From Sphagnum magellanicum (lineage: Eukaryota; Streptophyta; Sphagnopsida; Sphagnales; Sphagnaceae): 64,000 nt of DNA. Location: assembly GCA_021904315.1 (NCBI GenBank), contig CM038918.1:9811349-9875348 (forward strand), written 5' to 3'. A program made the translations under genes and the position numbers. Below, in pieces: positions 49,620 to 60,777 of this stretch; positions within the stretch are counted from its first letter, which is position 1, and each line of letters starts with the position of its first letter. Below the pieces are notes generated by a model, which saw only the letters and a list, made by a program, of their open reading frames with translations, did no database searches and was not told the DNA's origin.

Positions 49620-51499
49620 TCTTTTCGCTTTCTTTCAGTTTTTCTTTTTGTTCCCGCTGGTTTTCGATGATTCATGGTGGGCGTGTGGCGCACACTCGCG
49701 CCCACCAGTAGCACATCCACCACGTGGCATTCTTTAATAATGACTAATTACTATTATTATCCAGGCGGCTTCTTTTTTTTTTTTGGTTTTGTTTTGGGGG
49801 CTTTTTTTTTTTTTTTTTTTTTGTCCTTTCATTTGGACTACTTACTACCTAATGGCCTCTGGGTTGAATACCGTCCGAGGAGCCAAAATTAGGAGACCTG
49901 CCAGTCAAGTGGGGAAAGGTCAATACGACCACTTGAGGCTTTTTAGTTTTGGTCTGTAGGTATGTGCCAGTTTTGGTCGGTTCTTTACTTTTGAGATAAC
50001 CTCTGGTCTAGGGTACTTTTTTTCTTTTTCTTTTTTTTTTCCGATTTGGACGAACCCCTAGATATGGATTTTATTTATTTTTATTTTTTGGGGGGGGAAT
50101 ATGTAGGAACCTTTGGATACGGGTTTAAGTTTAATTTCAAAAATAGGGTGGTTCTCATATATCGAACTTTTCATTTTCTTTCAAGGAGTTGATTCTGGTT
50201 CCAATCACGGTTTAGGGTTTTAATTAGGATGACTCAAAATGTTTCAAAGCAATTGTAGATTTTTTTGATTTTTTAAATTTTTTTACTGCAAACATATATG
50301 ACTTACATTGTAAGTTGCAAAAGATTATAACTAAATTGTTTACTAATAAGTCTAAAATACACGTTGCACACTATTTCTTCATAAATTTAACATGGCAAGC
50401 ATTTAGGCATTCGACAAACTTACAACCCTGACCCCACATAATGCGTTAAGCATTGCCATCAAACGATATGACATATGACTAACTGACTTCAAACAAAATC
50501 ACAAATATTGTTAGCTCAAGAACTTTAAACAAAAGAATGCAATAAACCAACAAACTCATTTCAAGCATATCACACAACTATACACACTTCAAACAAAAGC
50601 AATTGACTTCACTTGACACATCAAAAGACAAGTGTTGGATTCACTAGCCAATAACTAGCATCACATATACAATTGCCTATACCAACAACCAACAACATAC
50701 AATTGACCATCAACATGATAAAGTCACAAGCATTTCAAAGAAATAAAACCTCCATAATGTAACATAACTGACATGACTTCAAATACATGACAATCTCAAC
50801 CAAAAACTTCACATTACAACAACATTAACCAGCAACAAAATTATAACATACATGTCAAATTTCAAAATATAAATTTTGTTTGACTAGCAACATACAATGG
50901 ATTTCAAAAACATACAACCTTCAAGAACAAATTAAAGAATCATAAATCACATATGACACACTTGAAGAACATATGACATCAATTGTAAATATGGGCCTAC
51001 CATGCAACAACAATGATTTGAAAACACACTTTCACAACAAAATGACCAACATCAACAAACAACATACATAGCCCAACCCTAATTAAAGACCAGATGAAGT
51101 CTTATGTTTTATCATCACTAGGAAAAAGTAGAACCTACATTATTTACACATCTACACCCCAATTTCGTGTTGGCAATTAGCATATCTTAAATCTCATCAT
51201 AATCCTCTTCAAACAGTTCCTTCTCCTCGATGAAACAGGTTTTCACATGAACATGTCGCTCGAGCATAAAACCTAAAGTTGGAACTTCAAGCATGAAAGG
51301 AAATTTTCGTTATAATCATGCACAATTAAACTCATACCCTAGGCCCTAATGGATGAATGATTTGTTACATCCATTTTATATATGGATGAAACTTTTAATG
51401 CATCATACATCTTAACAACATATGGCCAATCCATGAACCATAAATTTAAAAAATGGAAACCAAAATCAATAGATTATTTTTTTAATGTAAAACATATTT
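49620..51499. other. AT-rich intergenic, low-complexity CAA-rich part
   Basis: T-runs near 49,770-49,825 and 50,030-50,060. From about 50,450 to 51,100 the DNA is rich in CAA/ACA words with no open frame of note. It may be the downstream part of the MULE-like element, but no terminal repeat was recognised. Confidence 0.4.
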
Positions 51500-54400
51500 T
51501 TTTATTTCCAAGTGGCATTAACAACAAGTGGCCAATTAGTTTTATCACACATGGACCATGCTATGAAAGATGATAAAACTAAATGTCCATAGGGAATTAC
51601 ACCATCTCTAGCCCATTCGAATCTCTCACTGCCATAGCTTTTTGATCTCATTGATACGTAGTGTAGGTTGGTTAATGAAATCATTTGTCTTGTGATCACA
51701 ATACATCCTAGTTCTATAAATGAAATACAAATGTTTGCAAGGGATAAATTGTCCTCTATTCTTGAAGGTTGTTAACATGAACACAAAATCAAGATAAATT
51801 CAATTTGGGATCACCCCAATTGTCACTTCATACATCATGGTCATCATTCCACCATGAGATTTGATTTAGTAAGCATGCCCATACCCAGGATTAGGAACAT
51901 CCTTCACTCACAAAATGGTAGTTGTTAGGGTTTTACTAGATAACCACCTACTATCATGATCCTTTCCAGGTGGAGCACGATGCACAATTTTGTTGTCATG
52001 TTTTAAAGTTGGAATGTCATCTACATCTAGATTCACAATCCCCACTTCTACCAGTGCACATTTAACAATTGAAATCTAGCCTCTTCCAAGGATGCCACCT
52101 CCATGCAAGTGAGCCATGTACTAATGAAAATTGGCCAAATATCTAGATTTTAAGGTTTTCCCTTCACAGAATCTTGAACATCTCCTAACACACATTGATT
52201 CTTATCATCAAGGCAAAACCACATTGATTTATACATGGCCTCTTTATTAGTTGCAGGTTTGAACCAACCATGAAACATAAGGGTTGGAGTGCGAGATGAA
52301 GATTTTGTTATTTTGGCCTCACATTTGTGCCTTTTAAATTGGATGGCTAAGCAACATATTTTTGAGTTTGCAATCGTCCTTGCAATGGAAGACTTCTTGA
52401 TTACATATGGTTTCCAAAATATCCAAAGCTTCCCGGCCATGGCCATTTGACCTTAATGGAATCCCACTTCGTATAAGGGAATCTAAGGATTCAAGTACAA
52501 CAACACTCTTTTGCACCCTTGTAGAATGATCCCCATGTCATGGCAATGTGAATCGTGGGGGCAACCAATCATGGTGTTAAGCTTCTTCTTAGAAGAACTA
52601 AATCTTTTTTCACTTTCCACGCCAATTGACCTACTATATATGCAAAGGACTCCCAAAAATGGAATTTATAATTGCTTGTGCTATTTTTTTAAAATCACCA
52701 AATCTATGTGTAGCTTTTAGACACAATTCCATTTGATCTAATCCTATTCCTTTCAATCTACCCATCAAATGCATTTGTAGTGAATTTGCTACTCCAAAGC
52801 CCTAACAAAATCATCAATTGTTGCATTAGAAAGGTCCTTTCCTTTTTTACCAAATTGTTGCAACCAAGTGTTGTGAATTGTTTCAAACAAGTTGTAGTAG
52901 GCATGTTGGCATCCTCTTCAATTGTCAAGCCTTGCACAAATGAACAAAATTTAATTTTAAACATGAGATTGTGTGATCAGATAATAGGCATATATTGAAC
53001 ATGTATGATTAAACAAAATCTAGTTAAATTTGTGAATAGATAGGAAATGAAATGGGGACAAAAAAACAAGTACTTTTCGAGTAAAATTTCCCCATTGATG
53101 AATGCAAAAATGCCAAAAGGACAACCAATGGTTGAGGTTTTCAAGGTCAATCCTTGATGCTATTCTAGATGAATGCCACCAAGACTTGACAACCTCAAAA
53201 TTTGCGTTTACTTCATTAAGTGTTTTGGAATTCTTATAGTTGTTACAAATTTCCATGTGTTTTGTCTACAAATGTGGCACCCAAATAAGCCTATTGGTGT
53301 GAATCTCCATGGATTGAACCCAATGGAAAAAGCAAGTCCTTTTTCTGTTGTGCAATGGTTGGGAAGGGTTTCTTAATGGGCCAAACACATTGTGGACAAC
53401 ATTCCAATTTGCTTAAGCATTATCAATCATGAACCCTTTAAATTGTGGCATGTCAACTCCATTTGTTTTCATGACCTTCACAAAGGCCCTCCACATGAAA
53501 ACTTGAGATTCCACATCCTCTAATTACTTGTCACACATTGCAATTGTCATGACTCTAGCATAGCTCAGGTCATAGACATGGCATGCCATGGTAGTCCAAC
53601 CCAAAACACATTTACAATGGTTAAACATTAACCATGTTCCTTGTACCCACCTAGTTGCATACATGCAACAAGATTGATTCCACTCCCTTCGCCTTTTGTG
53701 GACATCTTAAACAAATGTACTTTTGACAAACCTTGACCAAAAAAGACATTGTTTTGGATGTGGTCATAAGGGCTATCATTCTTCAATTGAAAATGTTATC
53801 CAATGGGCCATGTTTAGCATTCCCATGTTTGAAGGTTAATACAAGATTCTTGAAGTTGGGTGAAGAAAGTGCTAAAAACATGTCTATTAGCCCATGAAGA
53901 TGTGCCCCTTGTCACTTTGTTGTGGTCGGTTCACCAAAACCAAACAGCTATTTCAACTATAACTTTGGTTGCTATAAAACATTTTTGAGTCATGATTGAT
54001 TTTTTTCCACCTCTAGCCTCATTAATTCTTTTGTAATCATAATTGATTCACAACAACCACCAATTGAAACATGGTGATTGTGTGAACCAAAGTGGATGCA
54101 TGCCCTAATCACAATGGGTAACTTGTGCACAACATAGTAGATCCTAGCATTGAAGGTGGAAACACAAGAAGGGGGGTTCTTATAGTACCGACAAAGAATT
54201 ATGGAATGTGTAGGTGGCACATGTCCAAGTTGAAAAGAATTGTCCATTGATCCTTCCCAATGAACTTCGTTGATTTTTCCATCCCACACTAAACCTAAGC
54301 AATTTTCAACCAACAATGCAAATGACCAGCATAGGTTGCTTGTGTGAAAGTCAATGCATAGTCATTTTTTATATTACTTATTTTCATTACACACCAAGGA

Positions 54401-55530
54401 CGACCATTATGTTTCCTATCCATACCTTGCATTATCATGGTAAAGTTTATGGAAAGGGGAGGTAGTTCAAACAAGATGTTTCCATCAAACTCTTGAAACA
54501 AAAAGGTCATCGGAACAATCAAAATCAATGTCTTGAATCTCACTTCTACATCGCAACACCTTTTTCATCTTTTGTAAGTATTCAATGACACTATGGGTTT
54601 GTGAGTTGGACTTCACATAGAATGGAGGTGAGTTGAAATAAACCTGCAAAAATTGAAATGATGACAAAAGATCAAATGGCACTAGAGGAAAAATAGGAGC
54701 AAATTGAGATGATGACATAATTTCAAATGGCACCAACAGAGAAATAGGAGCAAATTGAGATGATGGCATAACCTCAAATGGCACTGGGGGAAAAATAGGA
54801 GCAAATTGAGATTATGGCATAATCTCAAATGGCATTGATGGAGAAATAAGAACAAATTGAGATGATGGCATAACCTCAAATGGCACCAGAGGAAAAATAG
54901 GAACAAATTAAAATGATGGCATAACTTCAAATGGCACTGGCAAAAAAATAAGAGTAGATTGAAATGGCAAAACATCAAATGGCACATGCTAAAAAATAGG
55001 TGCAAATTGAAATGATGATGGAACATCAAATGACATTGGTAGAAAATTAAGTGCAAATTGAGATGATGATGGAACATCAAATGGCATGGGGGTGGGAAAA
55101 CATTTGGCACTTACAAGAGAATTAATTACAAAGTTTGACAATGTTAAATGACACATAGAAAATGAAAGGTGTGCTTGTTGGTGGTCCCTCTAGAACCAAA
55201 GGCCCTAAAATGGTAGCACCATTGTGCTTTACAAATCTTGAAAGAAGAGTTGGATATAGAAGCACCATGACATCGTCATCATCTATGTCATCATTAAGGT
55301 CGAAAATAAATTGAAAATCAAGAGGTTCAACTTTCACTTGTGTAGTAAATTGTTTTCTTGTCTCGCTTGTATTAATCCTTGCAATCCAATCAAATAGAAA
55401 TTGCAAAGGCGATGACATGTCCTCACCATGAACTTTGTAATTTCTTGTAGAAACTTTCCAAACTCTACCAAAACCCAAATGTAATGGATGTTGGAAAATG
55501 GCATCAACAATAATCCCATTTTCATTGTGG
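51500..55530 (-). pseudogene. Broken MULE-like (DDE) transposase
   Basis: Reading the minus strand downward and changing frame as needed gives, in order: an N-terminal part (55,478-55,122); 17-residue Pro/Phe-rich repeats; a segment with SVIEYLQKMKKVLRC; VIRACIHFGSHNHHVS (about 54,100), typical of the DNA-binding part of plant MULE-type transposases; a catalytic-like stretch WTTMACHVYD...MTIAMCDK (about 53,600-53,530) and FKGFMIDNA (about 53,430); RKRTCFFHW; and SWWHSSRIASRIDLENLNHW followed by a WHF...QWGNF piece (about 53,190-53,080). The C-terminal part fades near 51,500. Many stops and shifts make it non-functional. Assignment to the MULE/DDE group rests on motif order recalled from plant transposases, not on a search. 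Confidence 0.65.
54660..55100 (-). repeat. 51-base coding minisatellite in the transposase
   Basis: TCAAATGGCA-type words recur at 54,672, 54,723, 54,774, 54,825, 54,876, 54,927, 54,975, 55,026 and 55,077. Every spacing is 51 bases except one of 48, so all keep the minus-strand frame. The encoded unit is 17 residues (like VPFEIMPSSQFAPIFPL). Confidence 0.9.
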
Positions 55531-56659
55531 AGCTCTCATTTTACCAAAAGAAAGTGAACATGCAATTTGAACCTCTAATGAACACATGGTCAAAAACCGC
55601 CACAAAACCATTTATTTTAATGTCTATGGATAATGCAAGAACATTTTCAAACAAAGAACGAAAGATTACAGAACTTGAACTAGATCCCACCATGATGCAA
55701 AAATTGAAGTAAATCTCAATAAATATATTAAATTCAATCCCAATTGTAAAATTCTAGAAATCAATTACCAATTTTTTCACAATGTTGGTTGTTGTAAACA
55801 TCAATGGATATAAGAGACATAGGAAGTTTAGGTTAAGAAAACATCTAAAATTAGTGACGCCTCTAGGTGGTAAAAAATTCCATGTGTCAATAAGGTTTAA
55901 CAACAATTGATCGATTTAGAGTTCTTGGAATTAAACAATACTTAGGGTTTCAAAGAAGTTATTGATGCATTTAACATTGTGAACATGATGATGAAAACCC
56001 AAAAGCCCTAAACCTTGAACCCTACTCATGGATCCAATATTGGGATTGTGGAGACATTTTATGACCCAAAGAACATTATTTACATTAAAGAAATGCCCAA
56101 ACTTTGAAAATTCCAACTACTATTACATTATGAGGTTGTGTTCCATTTTTAGGCCATTGGGATGGTGAGAAATTTGTTTTCTCCCCAAAAAAAATTGGTA
56201 CTCAAATTGCCATAATGATACATGATTTTGGTGGTTGTCATCATTTGAAGTGGTACCTTCTAGTTTTGGGGATTATCAATATTTGAAGTGATATTTTAAT
56301 GAGAATGTTGCCTAAAATTGATTTTTGTTGAACATTTGTATAACATTTTCATTGCACAAAACATAAATGATGTTATTTTTTATAAAGTTGCCCAAAATTT
56401 TAAATTGTTCATGTGTATTATCATATATGGAAAGAAGGATAGACTAGGATTTTGTTTGTCACAAAGATGTTTTTTAAACCATATTTTTTTAACAATTGAG
56501 GATTGCATAAATGTCTTTTTTGATGTGCTCACCAACGAGGACTCTTGAAATGTGTTAATAACATGAAATAAAACACAACAAGATTTTCATAATTTCTCAA
56601 CTTGTGCAAATGATTTTTACTCCAAAATCTATTTTAGATTTCAATTTAAGCCTCAAGGA
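55531..56659. other. Spacer between divergent broken genes
   Basis: AT-rich, no gene recognised. It would hold both promoters if the MULE-like and ParB-methyltransferase genes belong to one element. Confidence 0.4.
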
Positions 56660-56795
56660 AGTCGAAGAAAATTGCCTTGGCCTTCGACCTTTGCACCCCC
56701 TTCCCCCGTTCCCCCTTGGGTTTGAACCCACAACCACAAATATTGTGTTTGGAACAATACACTATACCACCAAGCCAATGCTCAATAGTTAAAAA
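56660..56795 (-). mobile_element. Candidate tRNA-derived SINE
   Basis: On the minus strand, CTTGGTGGTATAGTG resembles a polymerase III A box. Some 40 bases later GTGGGTTCAAACCC is a near-perfect B box. The segment is too diverged for a folded tRNA (no convincing acceptor or anticodon stems) and continues into a non-tRNA body, as in plant SINEs. The 3' end and target duplication were not identified. Confidence 0.5.
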
Positions 56796-57149
56796 GTGGG
56801 GAAAATAGGAATATTTATTCCTCCTAAAGTCCATTTAACTACTTTAAAAACCTTACTTTTGCTACCTTGTCTTTGCCCTCCTTTGCTTCTTTCTTCATCT
56901 TCCTTCATGTTTCCCTCTCTATCTTTTCTTCCTCACATTCCTTCATTCCAAAAGAAAAGGTGTCGTCACAAGGATTTTTACTTCACCACAAAGAGACGAC
57001 GGTTGTTCACTATGGGAAGAAGGAAGGAATTGAAAGCACTTTCAAATGAACACAAAGGTCAAGCTACTTGGGACAAGGTATGCACCCTCCATTTTCCACC
57101 TCCATTTTCCAAGCTTCCACAACTATATGCATTGACACATATGGGTTTT

Positions 57150-58260
57150 TAAGTTTGTTTATTTTTGTCTCTTTTCCATATGCATTGATGCATACACACT
57201 TGAGGTTTTACAAACTTTTTTCTATAGATTTTTTTCTAATTTCCAAACATTTCCTTTCTAGATTTTTCCAACATTTTGGAAGGTCTCAAGCTATGTGGTT
57301 TTCACATTTTCCATATGCATCGATGCATATGCATTTGTAATTTTACAAACTTCTTTTCTACGGATTTTTTTCCATTTTTCAAACATTTTTTCTCTAAACA
57401 TTTCCAAAATTTTAAAAAGTCCTGAGCTATGTGGTTTTGAGGTTTTATGTATGTGTTGGTGCATATGCATTTGAAGTTTTACAAACTTCTTTTCTACGGA
57501 TTTTTTTCCATTTTTCAAACATTTCTTCTCTAAAATTTTCCAAATTTTTGAAAATTCTTGAGCTATGTGGTTTTGAGATTTTATGTTTTCCTTATGCATT
57601 GGCGCATATGCATGAAGTTTTACAAAAAAAATTCTATGGATTTTTTTCCATTTTTCAAACATTTTTTCTCTGAAATTTTCCAAAATTTTGAAAAGTCTTG
57701 AGCGCTATGGTTTTGAAGTTTTATGTTTTACATATGCGTTGGCACATATGCATTTGAATTTTTACAAACTTCTTTTCTGTAGATTTTTTTCATTTTTCAA
57801 ACATTTCTTCTTTGGATTTTTTCCAACATTTTGGAAGGTCTCAAGCTATTTGGTTTTCATGTTTTCCACATGCGTTGGTGCATATGCATTTGAAGTTTTA
57901 CAAACTTCTTTTCTACACATTTTTTTCATTTTCAAACATTTCTTCTTTGGATTTTTCCAACATTTTGGAAGGTCTCAAGCTATGTGGTTTTCAAGTTTTC
58001 CATATGCATTAGTGCATATGCATTTGAAGTTTTATAAACTTCTTTTTTGAGGATTTTTTTCATATTTCAAACATTTCTTCTCTAGATTTTTCCAACATTT
58101 TGGAAGGTCTTGAGCTATGTGGTTTTGAGGTTTTCTATATGCCTTGGCGCATATGGCTTTTGAGCAAGTCACAAACTTCAACGATTTTCAAGTTTTCATG
58201 TTTGTTTTCTAGAATTTTGCTCATTTTTCTATGCTTCCGACCTATGCAATTTTGAAAGTT
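57150..58260. repeat. About 135-base minisatellite in the first intron
   Basis: Each unit carries a word like GAGCTATGTGGTTTT followed by a CATATGCATT..GCATATGCATTT palindrome, TTTTACAAACTTCTTTTCTA and CATTTTTCAAACATTT. Anchor positions are 57,291, 57,427, 57,563, about 57,703, 57,846, 57,980, 58,114 and about 58,244. About eight copies, moderately diverged. Confidence 0.9.
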
Positions 58261-60754
58261 TTCTATATGTGCCAATGCATATGGCTTTTGAGCTTTGCAA
58301 CCTCCAAGTTTCTAATTTATTTCCCCCACTTTTCTAAGTTGTGCACCAAGTTAAGTCATTTGGTTTTTTAACTTTCCAACTTCTTTGTTTGGTCTTTTTC
58401 CACTTTTCAAAGCTTCCTTGGGCTATGTCATTTACATGTTTCTCCACATACATCAACACATATGGCTTTCCAAGTTTCTTTTATTTTATTTATTTTATTT
58501 CCTTTATCTTACACTAGGACCTTTTCAAGTTTTTGAACTTCACGATCTTGTTTTCAAGCTTACACAACCATATTGGTCCCATTTCTTGTGATTCATTGTT
58601 TTCATTTTTTCCCATTATACATAAAAGATTTTTTTTTTTTTTTGTTGGATGATGCTACCACTTTGCATAATTTGACCAAACTGACAACAACTTTAATTGA
58701 TGAAATTGATGCCAACAGTTGGACTATTGATGATTATGAAGAACCAAAGTATTTTCAAACATACCCACCTTCACTTGATGTTAAATAGCCCTTATTCTTG
58801 AAGAAAAACATGATCTAAATATTGTTTTTAGGTCCTTTCTCATTGAAGACAAAATCATGGAAATTCCATTATGCCGCATGATTTCCATGCAAGTTGTAAA
58901 ACCTACACTTATGAATGACATCTTGAAGCTTAGAGGAGACTTCTAGTCAAGCTACCACCTTGGAGCTACAATATTTTGTGTTTCATTTGAAGATATTGAT
59001 GGATGTGTTGTTGATGTCACCTAGGAGAGGACAAATAGTTGGGATGGTCATTGGAAAACAATGATTGAAGAGTTTGAAGAGTTTTTACAATCCAAACCCT
59101 CTTTGCATCACCTCATGGGGAAGATGTTCCATGTATGGGATGGAATCATAGACTTCAAGCTTGGTATCCATACATCAATGAGGTTCATGCAAAGAATAAA
59201 TCAAGGCATGTTCAGGTTACAAGTTGGGTGCTTGATGTAAACAAGAACAATCGTGGTGCTCTTCGATCCATTATGGATGGAGTCAATGTGTGAATACAAT
59301 TGATTGTTCCCTCAATATAATTATTTGTTTTTGACATAGCAACAATCCCTCAAATTTTCATGCTTTTCTTTATGGTCATACAAGGCAAAGTTCAAAGGGT
59401 ACATGTCACATCAAGGTTTGTGCACTTCGTATCCAAAGTCAAAATGGTGGGTCTCACACCTTTGACTGAATGGAAACATGTGTTGAAGAAGGAACAATAT
59501 GATGAATGCATCAAGAAATTGGGAAGACATGGTATAATTTGTCTATTCATGCCATGACAAAAATCTTGTTCAAGGTATAATTTAATCCTTCTATACATTA
59601 CTCCATGGATTCACAATTATCATTGTGCTATGAAATTTCATGCAATTTTTACATGAACAACCTACTCATGAATCGTTTGTTTCCATGCCATTAATGGATA
59701 TGTTATTTGTGGGGCATTGTTTTTGGGTTTATAGCATGAAATTCTTGATGCACAACGCAAGGCAAGAGAAGATTACAAACAAGGTATTGATGGTCCTAGG
59801 ACTCAAGGGGGTCTTCAAGAAGCTATGATGCAAGTTGGGCTCAAAGTAAGAGAACAACATAAAAGCCAATTAGTGAAATTGCTCCTTGTTGTTGATCCTT
59901 CTTTGGGGGAAGACTTCTTTGCCCAATTCAAGGTTTATTAATCACGCGCAAAAGTTGGTAATGAGGAGATGACCTAAGAAAAATTAGTGAATGTCACCAC
60001 AATTAGAGTGGATCCATAAGAAAAAATGGAATGGTTCAAAATTTTGGAATGGGGACCAAGCAATTCGAAACCAAAATTTCTTTCCACCTAGGCCAATAAG
60101 TGAGCCAACATTGGATCCTTGGTTGAATAGGAAGACACTCTGGTGGCAAGTACATACTCCCATGCACTTGCATCTTTTTTTCTTACATGACTTTTCAATA
60201 TGCATGAATGAATGTGTGTTCAATTGTTGACACATGAATGTTTGGTAGCTCCACAAGGTTGCATCGGTTCAATTTGCTCTTTACACCATTCAATGAGGGC
60301 AATTTCCATATTGCTTTGGGAGAAAGACTTGGTGAGATTTTGGGGGATTATATGGACACATGGAAAATGACTCATTTCAATGAGTTTTTTTTTGTGAATT
60401 TGTTTACCTAGTGGGCCATTTCAAGGTAATGATTGGGAACAACAACCCAATGGTGAGAAAGCAACTAGAAGAATACTCTTCAAGTATGAAATTATGAACA
60501 AAATGTTTTCTTTCTCCTTGCTCCCACCTACTCTCTTTTTTCAAACATTTTTACAATTATTCACATTGTGTGTTTTGATTACATGGATCATGGAAATCCA
60601 TTTGTGTCATTTTTTTAGGTACGTGAGGTTTGTGCTCAAACCAGAAAATTGCCTCAACTCTAAATCAAAGTTCCTCATGGCATGGAAGTTTGGTGCACCA
60701 CCAACCATTATGTACACACTTAAAATTGAAGCAAACTAGGGTTGAAAACATCGT

Positions 60755-60777
60755 GGGGGGGGGGGGGGGGGGGGGGG
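60755..60777. repeat. Run of 23 G
   Basis: An uninterrupted G homopolymer inside the broken ParB-methyltransferase gene, just before the MPKGIIPYEE segment. Its true length is likely uncertain in any assembly. Confidence 0.9.

Noticed and set aside
54682-55110. Minus-strand open frame rich in Cys/His/Leu (CHLMFHHHLNLHL repeats), resembling metal-binding repeats
   Set aside because: It is the wrong frame of the 51-base array. The frame that continues into the transposase reads PFEVMPSSQFAPI units.
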